From Paucihalobacter ruber (lineage in GTDB: Bacteria > Bacteroidota > Bacteroidia > Flavobacteriales > Flavobacteriaceae), in assembly GCF_006494535.1 (NCBI RefSeq), contig NZ_VHIQ01000004.1, forward strand, positions 289,273-353,272: a stretch of 64,000 nucleotides of DNA, given 5' to 3'. Position 1 is the first letter of the stretch; each line of letters begins with the position of its first letter. The notes under the pieces are model-generated. The model saw only the letters and a list, made by a program, of their open reading frames with translations, was not told the origin of the DNA and made no database searches. This document shows positions 8,792-16,413 of the stretch, piece by piece. A program made the position numbers and the translations under genes.

Positions 8792-9781
8792 ATGACTACC
8801 TTAAAAGAATTAGCCACTATTTTAAACGTATCGGTGTCTACGGTATCCAAGGCATTAAACGACAGTCCGGAAATAGGTGAAGATACCAAACGGCGCGTCA
8901 AGCAACTGGCCGCCGAATTAGATTATCAGCCCAACCGCTTGGCCCAGCAGCTTAAATCTAATGCCACCAAAACCATTGGGGTGATTATTCCCACCATTAT
9001 CAATCCGTTTTTCGCCGAAGTATTACACGGTATTGAAAATTATGCCGATTCGCATCAATACGACATTATCACCACCATTTCAAACGAATCGTTCGATAAG
9101 GAACAACGCGCTATTAAAATGCTCGCGCGCGGCAGTGTAGACGGCTTTATTGTTGCAGCCGCCAGAGAAACGCAAATGGAACAAAAAATAGCACATTTAC
9201 AAAGTATACTCAACAATCAAATTCCGCTGGTGATGTTTGATAGGGTAGTAGACCAAATCAATTGTGCCAAGGTGGTGGTAGACGACTACGAATCTGTTTA
9301 CAACGCTACCCAAAATTTAATAGAAAAAGGCAGACAGCACTTTGTACTCTTTAGCAATATAGCCGATTTAAGTGTTGGCAAATTGCGCTCACAGGGTTTC
9401 CAGGATGCACTCAAAGACGCCGGTTTAACTTTTGATGTGGTTGATTTAAAGGCTATTGACAATCTGAATGGTAAAATTCTTGACTACTTAAAAACCCATT
9501 CAAATACCGATGCCATTGTCTCTATCGATCACCTAACCGGTATTGTGGCGCTTAATATGGCCGAATCTCTGGGTAAATCCATTCCAACCGATATAGATAT
9601 TGTAGGCTTTGGCTACACCGAAACCCCTTTACTGGTGAATAATAAAATTGCCATTATACAGCAAAAAGGCGAAGCCATAGGTTTTAAAACCACCGAGCTC
9701 TTACTCGAAAAAATCAAACATAAAGAGGTAAGCGGTGGCGACACCATTGTGATACCAAATGGGTTTAATCCGGTATATTAA
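8792..9781 (+). CDS. LacI family transcriptional regulator
   Basis: 329 aa. Residues 1-55 form the LacI helix-turn-helix with hinge (TTLKELATILNVSVSTVSKA, then YQPNRLAQQLK). The rest is a periplasmic-binding-protein-like sensor fold beginning KTIGVIIPTIINPFFAEVL. Length is normal for the family. It lies directly downstream of the glucan-locus genes on the same strand but after a terminator, so it has its own promoter. LacI regulators commonly control flavobacterial glycan loci, so the adjacent GH17/binding-protein genes are the likely regulon. The effector sugar cannot be read from sequence. Confidence 0.92.
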   Translation: MTTLKELATILNVSVSTVSKALNDSPEIGEDTKRRVKQLAAELDYQPNRLAQQLKSNATKTIGVIIPTIINPFFAEVLHGIENYADSHQYDIITTISNESFDKEQRAIKMLARGSVDGFIVAAARETQMEQKIAHLQSILNNQIPLVMFDRVVDQINCAKVVVDDYESVYNATQNLIEKGRQHFVLFSNIADLSVGKLRSQGFQDALKDAGLTFDVVDLKAIDNLNGKILDYLKTHSNTDAIVSIDHLTGIVALNMAESLGKSIPTDIDIVGFGYTETPLLVNNKIAIIQQKGEAIGFKTTELLLEKIKHKEVSGGDTIVIPNGFNPVY

Positions 9782-10346
9782 GTTAAAAATTTTGAGGTTT
9801 CTATTGGTACTTTTAGTGTTTTGTATGGCTGGCTTTAGTTTTGGGCAGTCAGAAGACCGGGAAATCACCAATGTTAATACAAAGTATAACCGTAAATATG
9901 TAAAGAGCAGAAAAACGCTTGAAGGTAGCTTTCCTAATGAAACCCATACCACAATTAGGTTGCTTATTCAGAAGGAGTTAAAAACTATCATCCCGGATGA
10001 CAGTAATATTTTAATACAGTATGAACAAAGCGCTACTAATTGTATTGCCTACAACGATTACGGCAAACGACAACCGATTGTTATCAAAAACATTGCAGAC
10101 TCAGATAAGGTACGATTAGCTAAATTTCAAACAATACCCTTTTGGGTTTATAATGCCAATAGTTTTTTTGCAGAACATTTTGAAAATCATCCTGATTATC
10201 ATCTCGATTCAGGATATTTTAAAAAGAATATTTTTGAGCTCAACGAGAATTGTTCGGCTTTTTTTCTATTAAAATCCTCCGGAGAATTTATGATACATTA
10301 CGGTGAAGATTATATGACTGAAGTTTTTAATTTTCTGAAAAGATAA
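9759..10346 (+). CDS. Exported protein of unknown function
   Basis: 195 aa from ATG 9759, overlapping the 3' end of the LacI gene by 23 bp in another frame. The N-terminus is a good signal peptide: IRYIKLKILR, then a hydrophobic stretch FLLVLLVFCMAGFSFG and likely cleavage before QSED. The mature part is about 165 residues with no repeats or known motif. It contains IQYEQSATNCIAYNDYG, which suggests a small globular periplasmic protein. The overlap suggests translational coupling to lacI. No family recognised. Confidence 0.7.
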   Translation: MGLIRYIKLKILRFLLVLLVFCMAGFSFGQSEDREITNVNTKYNRKYVKSRKTLEGSFPNETHTTIRLLIQKELKTIIPDDSNILIQYEQSATNCIAYNDYGKRQPIVIKNIADSDKVRLAKFQTIPFWVYNANSFFAEHFENHPDYHLDSGYFKKNIFELNENCSAFFLLKSSGEFMIHYGEDYMTEVFNFLKR

Positions 10347-10548
10347 AACACTTTAAACACCTAATTTATTCACGTTTGCCGTGAAAGCTACCTTGATTCA
10401 ATTTCCATTATTTATAATGTTACCAGTCAAAATTAACCTTAAAAGTTTATTCACTTAAATCATTCTACAACCATAATCGTTTTTTAATGATCGTAAACCC
10501 AGTCTAATTAGTATAAATTCTATATTTTAGTGTTTAACGTAGCACTAG

Positions 10549-12363
10549 ATGGAACTTTATCTTACTTTCGGTATTATTGCGTTTGGGATTTTTTTATTCG
10601 TAAAAGAATACTTTACTATTGATACATCTTCATTGTTAATCATGATGATGTTTATAGTAACAGGTGTATTAAGTCCCGAAGAAGGATTTTACGGTTTTAT
10701 ACATCCCGCTACCCTTACCTTAGGGTGTATGTTTGTTTTAAGTTCTGCCATTTTTAAATCGGGAATTATTGATGGTTTAAGTTCTAAAATCATCAAAATA
10801 GCAAAAATACATTATCTAATGGCCTTATTGGTGTTTTCAGTTGTAACGGCTGTGTTGTCGGCATTTATTAATGATGCCGCTGTTGTGGCAATTATGATTC
10901 CTTTGGCTTTGTTGGTTTGTAAAGAAACAAATATTACACCATCAAAACTTTTAATACCCATTTCATTTGCGGCTTGTTTTGGTGGTGCCACTACTTTGAT
11001 TGGAACAGGTGCAAATATTCTTGTAAGTAGTTACGCAGAAAAGAGTGGTCTTGAAGGCTTTGGAATGTTTGAGTTTTCAAAAGCCGCTTTAGTACTCTCG
11101 GCCGTTGGTTTTGTTTATCTTTTTTTGATTGCGCCATTTTTATTACCAAAACGGACTTCTGATGAAGGAAATAAATTGGAGGAGGATGCTGAAAATTACA
11201 CTACTGAAATAACCTTGCAGTCCAATTGTCCTGATATTGATAAAACTATTAGCAAGTCTAAACTAGTTAACGACTTTAAAGCAGAAATACTCACCGTTAC
11301 ACGTCAATCTGAAGTTTTAGACGACCTTTCCGGCGATTTTATATTAAAGGAACAAGACAATCTAAAAATTTTAATAAGTCCGGAGGAGTTAGTGAATTTA
11401 CAACAAGCTAAAGGTTTCTCAATTAATGGATATAATGTTATAAACGATTTACTAAACACTAATAGACAAAACAATTTTGCACATACAGATGATGTTCCGA
11501 ATGAAATCATTAAGCAAATTGTTAAGGTGCTTGTACCTGTGGGCTCTAAACTGGCCGGAAAATCTTTAAAAGAACTCAATTTTAAAAATGCGTATGATTC
11601 AACCGTCTTGGCAATGCGTCAGCGAGATGAAACCATTTTAAAAAATCTAAATCAAATAAAAATAAAAGAGGGCGATTTACTTTTAATGCATACCTCACAG
11701 GCACCTTTGCAAAAGCTAACCTCTCAAAACCTGGTGTTTGTAATTTCGCATTATCAAAAAAAGACTACTAATTTAAAAAAGGCCATTCCCGCAGTATTAA
11801 TAACGATAGGTGTCGTGGCAGCTGCATCACTTAATTTTACTTCTATTTTAATGAGTGGCTTAATTGGCTGTTTGCTGCTATTAACCACTAATATCCTCAA
11901 GCCACAAGAAGCCTATGAAGCTATTGACTGGAAGGTAATTTTTATGATGGCCGGTGTACTCTCTATGGGTATGGCCCTAGAAAAAACCGGTGGATCAGCA
12001 CTTATTTCGCATTATATATTTAGGTATTTAGGACAACTAGACCCAAGATTAACACTTAGTTTTGTGTTTTTGGTTACCTTTCTCTCTACCAATATTTTGT
12101 CTAGTAGAGCCTCGGCAGCGTTAATGACGCCAATTGTAATTAGCCTGGCATCGGCAATGCAGGTAAGCGAAAGACCTTTTCTGGTTGCAGTCATGTTTGC
12201 ATGTGCCTTTACTTTTATGACACCGGTTTGCAATCCCACAAATACTATGGTATATACGCCGGGAAATTATAAATTTAATGATTATTTAAAAGTGGGGACG
12301 CCATTAAATATTATTATATGGATAGTTGCTTCATTTAGTATACCTTACTTTTTTCCTTTTTGA
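10549..12363 (+). CDS. SLC13/DASS-type permease with two central TrkA-C (RCK_C) domains
   Basis: 604 aa. The N-terminal half (about 1-205) has around six membrane segments, including FINDAAVVAIMIPLALLV, the ion-transporter signature region. A soluble insert (about 215-405) holds two TrkA-C-like regulatory domains, the second containing IVKVLVPVGSKLAGKSLKEL. The C-terminal membrane half (about 415-604) includes the second hairpin region with PVCNPTNTMVYTPG. This is the usual layout of SLC13-family sodium-coupled anion carriers (sulfate, dicarboxylate) in bacteria. Substrate is not determinable. The gene stands alone with about 200 bp upstream and is followed 67 bp later by a DUF202 gene. Confidence 0.88.
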   Translation: MELYLTFGIIAFGIFLFVKEYFTIDTSSLLIMMMFIVTGVLSPEEGFYGFIHPATLTLGCMFVLSSAIFKSGIIDGLSSKIIKIAKIHYLMALLVFSVVTAVLSAFINDAAVVAIMIPLALLVCKETNITPSKLLIPISFAACFGGATTLIGTGANILVSSYAEKSGLEGFGMFEFSKAALVLSAVGFVYLFLIAPFLLPKRTSDEGNKLEEDAENYTTEITLQSNCPDIDKTISKSKLVNDFKAEILTVTRQSEVLDDLSGDFILKEQDNLKILISPEELVNLQQAKGFSINGYNVINDLLNTNRQNNFAHTDDVPNEIIKQIVKVLVPVGSKLAGKSLKELNFKNAYDSTVLAMRQRDETILKNLNQIKIKEGDLLLMHTSQAPLQKLTSQNLVFVISHYQKKTTNLKKAIPAVLITIGVVAAASLNFTSILMSGLIGCLLLLTTNILKPQEAYEAIDWKVIFMMAGVLSMGMALEKTGGSALISHYIFRYLGQLDPRLTLSFVFLVTFLSTNILSSRASAALMTPIVISLASAMQVSERPFLVAVMFACAFTFMTPVCNPTNTMVYTPGNYKFNDYLKVGTPLNIIIWIVASFSIPYFFPF

Positions 12364-12430
12364 CATTAAATAACACCAAATTATTAGTTAGAAACATAGA
12401 AACCATAAATAGTTAGAGAACTAAAAAATC

Positions 12431-12787
12431 ATGAAAAAATTACTGAAACGAATCACAACCTTTACTGATAGCTACGAAAATAAAGAGCAAATTATATTAA
12501 GAGATCATCTTGCTATGGAGCGCACAAAATTGGCGAATGAAAGAACACTTTTATCTTATTTAAGAACGTCTTTATATCTTGTTTTGGGCGGATTTGCATT
12601 TTTAGGAATGAAAGACTTAGAACAATTAAAAAACCTTGGTTATTTCTCTCTGGTTTTAAGTGTTATTCTATTAATTATTGGAGTTGTGCGTTTTTACCAA
12701 CTTAAAAAACATTTAAAAACCATGTACAAACCTCTTGAAAAAGATGTTTTAGATAACGATAAAAATTCAAGTAGTTTATCAGAGTAG
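12431..12787 (+). CDS. DUF202/YidH family small membrane protein
   Basis: 118 aa. It shows the DUF202 signature LAMERTKLANERTLLSYLRT followed by two membrane segments (about 52-70 and 77-95) and a basic-then-acidic tail. Family members are inner-membrane proteins of unknown function. It lies 67 bp downstream of the SLC13-type permease on the same strand and could be co-transcribed with it. Confidence 0.85.
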   Translation: MKKLLKRITTFTDSYENKEQIILRDHLAMERTKLANERTLLSYLRTSLYLVLGGFAFLGMKDLEQLKNLGYFSLVLSVILLIIGVVRFYQLKKHLKTMYKPLEKDVLDNDKNSSSLSE

Positions 12788-12800
12788 CTTAAATCAAAAA

Positions 12801-12825
12801 AAACACCTACCGTCCGGCAGGTGTT
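12801..12825. terminator. Hairpin between convergent genes
   Basis: AACACCT and AGGTGTT arms (7 bp, extendable inward with one mismatch) lie between the DUF202 gene and the convergent DUF4168 gene. An A-run on its left gives a T-run when read on the minus strand, so it may serve both directions. Confidence 0.55.
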
Positions 12826-12884
12826 ATACTTTAAAATAATTTATTGAATTTTTAAGGCTTGTTTTTCAAACAAAAACAACAAAA

Positions 12885-13331
12885 CTAATTATTAATAAAC
12901 TTCTGAATTCTTTCTTGTAATTCAGGTTTGGACTGTATTTCAGAGGCTATTATTTGATACCGCTCAATGCTTAGACCTTCTACTTTAATAATTTCCTCAA
13001 TTTTTTTCTGTGAGCTGGCGTAAATTTTCTCAATTGAGGTATTAATGTCTGTAAACTTTTTCATTTCATTCTCACTGGCATCCGATGCTTTGTTTGGGTC
13101 CTGGGCTGCCTCTGCAATTTCGTTGAAGCGCTCAACCTTAAGGCCATTATCTTCAACTATCTTTATCATTTGCTGTTGAGATTCCTGATTAAGAATTTGA
13201 ATTTTTTGCACCGAGGCAACAAATTGTTTTAGTTCGTCATCTGTTACTTTGTTGTCCGATTGTGCCATAACAGCAGTACCGAATGTAATAAATGAAATGA
13301 ACATCAAACTAATTGATTTTAACTTAGTCAT
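12885..13331 (-). CDS. Exported DUF4168-like protein
   Basis: 148 aa. The signal peptide (about 1-23, ending AVMAQ) is followed by a helical mature region with two related halves: VTDDELKQFVASVQKIQ and KKFTDINTSIEKIY, then IIKVEGLSIERYQIIASEIQ. This matches the DUF4168 pattern of periplasmic alpha-helical proteins. No catalytic residues stand out. It is monocistronic, with a 9-bp dyad about 45 bp upstream of its start. Function unknown. Confidence 0.8.
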   Translation of the reverse strand: MTKLKSISLMFISFITFGTAVMAQSDNKVTDDELKQFVASVQKIQILNQESQQQMIKIVEDNGLKVERFNEIAEAAQDPNKASDASENEMKKFTDINTSIEKIYASSQKKIEEIIKVEGLSIERYQIIASEIQSKPELQERIQKFINN

Positions 13332-13372
13332 AATAAACTGATTTTTAAATTAATTAAATTAAACAAATGTGA

Positions 13373-13393
13373 GTTGTACTTTTTAAGTACAAC
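13373..13393. promoter_or_regulatory. Perfect 9-bp inverted repeat upstream of the DUF4168 gene
   Basis: GTTGTACTT-TTT-AAGTACAAC is a perfect dyad 42 bp before the minus-strand start at 13331. It has no T-run on either side, so an operator is more likely than a terminator. No cognate regulator is known. Confidence 0.5.
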
Positions 13394-13826
13394 ACCAATA
13401 TTTTTTTTTGGTTGCTATAGATGCGTGCAATTAAAACTAAAACAAGGCTAAAAAGAGGTGTTGTTCAAACAGGTAAGGCATTCTTATTCATTTGAACGTA
13501 CCAATAAAATAAGGCAACGTGAGTTGCGACTGAATTAGCGCATTTTCATTGATTCTAACTTCAAGAAAGTAGTTCTGCGGATGTGTTGTTTTACATCCAA
13601 TAAACTAAAGAACATTTAAGGTTAAAACACAATGCATTTAAATAACAAACCAATTGTGTTACACTATCAGCGACAATTATAAACAACACATAGAGAGTTG
13701 AAGAGTGTTTAAAATAATTTTAACAAATAAGACCGTTTTTTGAAGTTTTAAAAGGCAGTTTCGATAATTATTTTAATATTTTCTGGGGGGTTTGAAGGAA
13801 TAATTTATTTTTTAAAAAAATCACCA

Positions 13827-13846
13827 TTTTACGGAATTCCGTAAAA
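13827..13846. promoter_or_regulatory. 20-bp perfect palindrome TTTTACGG-AATT-CCGTAAAA
   Basis: Exact inverted repeat with 8-bp arms and a 4-bp spacer, in gene-free DNA. The same arms with an AAAA spacer recur at 16249-16268, upstream of the restriction module. A shared operator for a dimeric regulator is the simplest reading. Its position 5' of a putative small RNA would suit that. Confidence 0.6.
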
Positions 13847-13889
13847 ATTACTCAAAACCCTGTTGTAATCTTGTAGTGCTATTAATTAT

Positions 13890-13956
13890 AAGGGCAGTGA
13901 AGATTGCCTTTAGGGAGACAGAAGGTGCATCGTCATGGTGCGCCTTTTGTTGTTTT
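13890..13956 (+). ncRNA. Candidate small RNA ending in an orphan terminator
   Basis: Two consecutive hairpins lie in a gene-free region. The first has arms AAGG(G)CA at 13890-13896 and TGCCTT at 13905-13910. The second has AAGGTGCA at 13922-13929 and TGCGCCTT at 13939-13946 with one wobble pair, followed by a T-rich run to 13956. No ORF on the plus strand ends nearby, so the terminator has no protein-coding client. A weak promoter (TTG at 13863, TAATTATA at 13883) and the perfect dyad at 13827 lie just upstream. No known RNA family recognised; this is inference from layout. Confidence 0.35.
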
Positions 13957-14271
13957 AGATTGTTCTGTGTTTTTAACACTAAGGAAGCTTTATATTTTAG
14001 ATACTGATTTTCTGTAGTTCTTTTGAATTTCTCTGTGTTACTCTGTGCCTTCTTTGATAACTTTGTGGTTTTTTAGTCTTAACTCTTAAAGTCTTATCTC
14101 GTTTCTTTTAACCACGAAGGCCACAAAGATGTTACACAATGGTCACAGAGAAGTTGTTTCAGTTATATTCCTTGTGAACTTTGTGCCTTCTTTGAGAACT
14201 TTGTGGTATAACTATTTCACATAACTCCGCGGAGAAGCGCAGAGATTCACGGAGTTTTTCTAAACCACAAA

Positions 14272-14292
14272 CCTGCCTACCGGTCAGGCAGG
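14272..14292. repeat. Palindromic repeat unit, copy 1
   Basis: Arms CCTGCCT and AGGCAGG flank ACCGGTC. The unit sits in a conserved context (AAACC before, GGGxxCxCCAAGG after) shared with the copy at 14425. Confidence 0.7.
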
Positions 14293-14424
14293 GCGCACCA
14301 AGGTTGTCACAAAGGACACTAAGCATTAATAGTTTATAACGAATTTCTTTGTGAAACTCTGTGCCTTCTTTGTGAACTTTGTGGTTGATTTTGTAGTAGC
14401 CCTAAAGTCTTTTTTTACCGCAAA

Positions 14425-14445
14425 CCTGCCTGCCGGTCAGGCAGG
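14425..14445. repeat. Palindromic repeat unit, copy 2
   Basis: Arms CCTGCCT and AGGCAGG flank GCCGGTC; it differs from the 14272 copy at one base. A related form with arms CCTGTCT/AGGCAGG sits inside a tandem array at 28771-28790. Confidence 0.7.
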
Positions 14446-14784
14446 GTCCGCCAAGGTTTTACGCTAAGATCGCAAAGCGGTATTATTAGTTGTGGTTTTT
14501 TAGCCTTTGATCTTTTGTTTTATATTCTTAAGTGTACTACAGCATTTATACTTCTAATATCGTATATCTTATATTGTAAATCTTATATCGTATATCTTAA
14601 TATTGTATTCCGTCTCCCGTCGCCTATACATGACAATTATCAATGTTTTTTCGCCCTGTAAACCTTATATTTAAGGAGTTTTAAACCTGCATAAGCCATG
14701 GCAGGTGTGAGCATTATAGACATATCTGCAACTTATAGTGGTTATTGCGTTTAAAGCACTTTTGTTAAACTAAAACTTAAGGTT

Positions 14785-15621
14785 ATGGCTGCTATCAAAA
14801 AAATATTACTTCTAACAGACTTCTCTCAATTGTCTGACTACGCTACCCAACACGCTTTGCAAATCGCAAAAAAAACCGGTGCGGCGGTTACCTTTTTACA
14901 CGTCATCAATACACCTGTAGATTGGGTAAAACTACCACTGGAGCACGAACAGTACTATCCCGAAACCAAAGCACAAATAGGCAACGCCAAAGCCAAACTG
15001 TCGGCTATGGGAATTGAGTTTTCAAAAAATGGTTTACAAACAACCGAATCTTTGTTGTATAATATAGGTGTAGAAAACATACCGAGTTTTATCAACCACA
15101 GAGATTTTGATTTGGTGATTATGGGTTCTCACGGTTCCAGTGGCTTTAAAGAAGTGGCGCTTGGCTCTAATGCTCAAAAAGTGGTGAGACAAACCAAGGT
15201 ACCCACCTTAATCGTTAAAGCAGCACCCAAGCCCGACGGATTTAAACGCATGGTAATTGCCTCTAATTTTGAAACCAAACAACAAAGTTTTCACCAGGCA
15301 TTGTTTGACATGAGCGAGCAGTTGCAAACCGAATTGGATTTGCTCTATGTGAACACCCCTTACAAATTCAAAGAATCTGAAGATATCAATGCCATGCTCA
15401 ACAATTTCTGTGAACATAGTGCACAAAGAAGTTGTAGCATACACCATGTAGATGCTTTAAACGAAGAACGCGGCGTGGCCTATTTTATGAAACAATCCAA
15501 CGCCGATGTGTTGGCCATTGCCACCACCGGAAAATCAAGTCTGGCACAATTATTTTCACCCAGCGTTACCGAGGCCGTGATTAACCATTTAGACATACCA
15601 ACGCTGGTATTTCATCTTTAA
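14785..15621 (+). CDS. Universal stress protein, tandem UspA domains
   Basis: 278 aa with two UspA domains. The first (about 3-145) begins IKKILLLTDFSQLSDYATQH and contains the nucleotide-binding motif GSHGSSGFKEVALGSNAQKV. The second (about 150-278) is shorter and degenerate, ending LAIATTGKSSLAQLFSPSVT, without a full G-2x-G-9x-G(S/T) motif. Cytoplasmic. In Bacteroidota such tandem Usp proteins are typical stress or stationary-phase factors. It is followed 14 bp later by a DinB-like gene, probably in the same operon. Confidence 0.92.
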   Translation: MAAIKKILLLTDFSQLSDYATQHALQIAKKTGAAVTFLHVINTPVDWVKLPLEHEQYYPETKAQIGNAKAKLSAMGIEFSKNGLQTTESLLYNIGVENIPSFINHRDFDLVIMGSHGSSGFKEVALGSNAQKVVRQTKVPTLIVKAAPKPDGFKRMVIASNFETKQQSFHQALFDMSEQLQTELDLLYVNTPYKFKESEDINAMLNNFCEHSAQRSCSIHHVDALNEERGVAYFMKQSNADVLAIATTGKSSLAQLFSPSVTEAVINHLDIPTLVFHL

Positions 15622-15635
15622 AATTTAGAACCTAT

Positions 15636-16094
15636 ATGGAAAACAAAACACAAACACTCCTTAAACTCTGGTTAGAAGCGCGTACGCGGTTTAGTAACCA
15701 GTTGGAGGCTTTAACTGAAAGTGATTTGCGTAAAAGGTTGGGCGATTCACCAAATACAGTTGGGTTTTTAATGCGCCATATAGGTGATGTTGAATTGCTA
15801 TTTGCCAAAAATGTATTTGGCGACGACAGCGTTAAAGTAACCGCCAAAACAGTAATTGCCAAAGCCGACACCGGCGAGTGGACCCATTTAGAAGAACTCC
15901 GAGCTTACGTTAAAACCTCTAAAGACAAACTGCAAGCCATCGTCACTCAACAAACCGACACCGACTGGGAAGACAGCATCAGCACCAAAGAATTTGGCAC
16001 CAAAACCAAGGCAGAAGCCTTTGGCCGAATTATTTCGCATACCACTTACCACGCCGGACAAATGGCCATCATACTTAAATACGGAAACGCTTAA
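15636..16094 (+). CDS. DinB family putative metal-dependent protein
   Basis: 152 aa four-helix-bundle protein of the DinB/YfiT superfamily. The metal-ligand histidines are visible in LMRHIGDVELLF (about residue 46) and in ISHTTYHAGQMAI (about residues 134 and 138), the usual three-His arrangement. DinB-like proteins act as metal-dependent thiol transferases or have unknown roles. It follows the Usp gene by 14 bp and ends in a complex hairpin/terminator region. Confidence 0.85.
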   Translation: MENKTQTLLKLWLEARTRFSNQLEALTESDLRKRLGDSPNTVGFLMRHIGDVELLFAKNVFGDDSVKVTAKTVIAKADTGEWTHLEELRAYVKTSKDKLQAIVTQQTDTDWEDSISTKEFGTKTKAEAFGRIISHTTYHAGQMAIILKYGNA

Positions 16095-16142
16095 ACTTTA
16101 AATACCATCACTAACAACCTTATAAATTGTGTGTGTTCTTCG

Positions 16143-16227
16143 GGACTTGTTCGAGGATTGTTCGGGAAATGGCCCTAAAAACCCCGTTTTACCGAAGGAT
16201 CCCCGAACAACACCCGAACAAAAGTCC
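16143..16227 (+). promoter_or_regulatory. Long imperfect hairpin competing with a terminator
   Basis: Left arm 16143-16166 pairs with right arm 16202-16227 over 20 bp: GGACTT with AAGTCC, GTTCG with CGAAC, and TTGTTCGGG with CCCGAACAA, broken by a 2-nt bulge and a 4-nt internal loop. Its outer AAGTCC (16222-16227) is also the 5' arm of the terminator at 16221-16246, so the two structures exclude each other. This is attenuator-like geometry between the DinB-like gene and the restriction genes. Confidence 0.5.
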
Positions 16228-16246
16228 TGAAAATGGACTTTTTTTT
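16221..16246 (+). terminator. Intrinsic terminator after the DinB-like gene
   Basis: AAAGTCC (16221-16227), 7-nt loop, GGACTTT (16235-16241), continuing into a run of eight T. It overlaps the longer alternative hairpin at 16143-16227. Confidence 0.75.
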
Positions 16247-16248
16247 GG

Positions 16249-16268
16249 TTTTACGGAAAACCGTAAAA
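16249..16268. promoter_or_regulatory. Dyad TTTTACGG-AAAA-CCGTAAAA upstream of the restriction module
   Basis: Same 8-bp arms and 4-bp spacing as the palindrome at 13827-13846. It lies immediately after the DinB terminator and about 115 bp before the -7 element of the McrB-like gene. A regulator site is likely; the regulator is unknown. Confidence 0.6.
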
Positions 16269-16382
16269 TGGTTATATGAAATATTATAATTTTGAACTTT
16301 ATCTTAAAAAATTGACCTTATAAAATCAGTGAATCAATAAGATAAATTAAATTTAGGCAATGTTTATTTACATTAATTAAAG

Positions 16383-16390
16383 TAACTTTG
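16383..16390 (+). promoter_or_regulatory. Putative -7 element of the McrB-like gene
   Basis: TAACTTTG matches the Bacteroidota consensus TANNTTTG exactly and lies 23 bp before ATG 16414. No exact TTG stands at the expected -33 distance, so the promoter may be weak or activator-dependent. Confidence 0.5.
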
Positions 16391-16413
16391 AAATAAATCA
16401 TCAATTTTCTAAA

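Larger units (their letters stand above)
13957..14784. repeat. Gene-free region of dispersed intergenic repeats
   Basis: No supported ORF. The stretch is built from degenerate copies of CTTTGTGCCTTCTTTG and GAACTTTGTGGT-type units (14040-14390), including inverted forms such as CCACGAAGGCCACAAAG. Two palindromic units (14272 and 14425) are embedded. Near 14550-14620 there are repeated ATATCGTATATCTTA blocks. A 19-bp segment at 14550-14568 is repeated exactly, inverted, at 28813-28831. The final 100 bp must contain the promoter of the universal stress gene. Confidence 0.7.

Noticed and set aside
13957..14784. Possible CRISPR array in the repeat-rich gap
   Set aside because: Repeats are degenerate, unevenly spaced and in both orientations, and there is no unique-spacer pattern or cas gene.
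16143..16246. Known riboswitch class at the DinB 3' end
   Set aside because: The paired arms do not match any aptamer consensus I know; kept only as competing hairpins.
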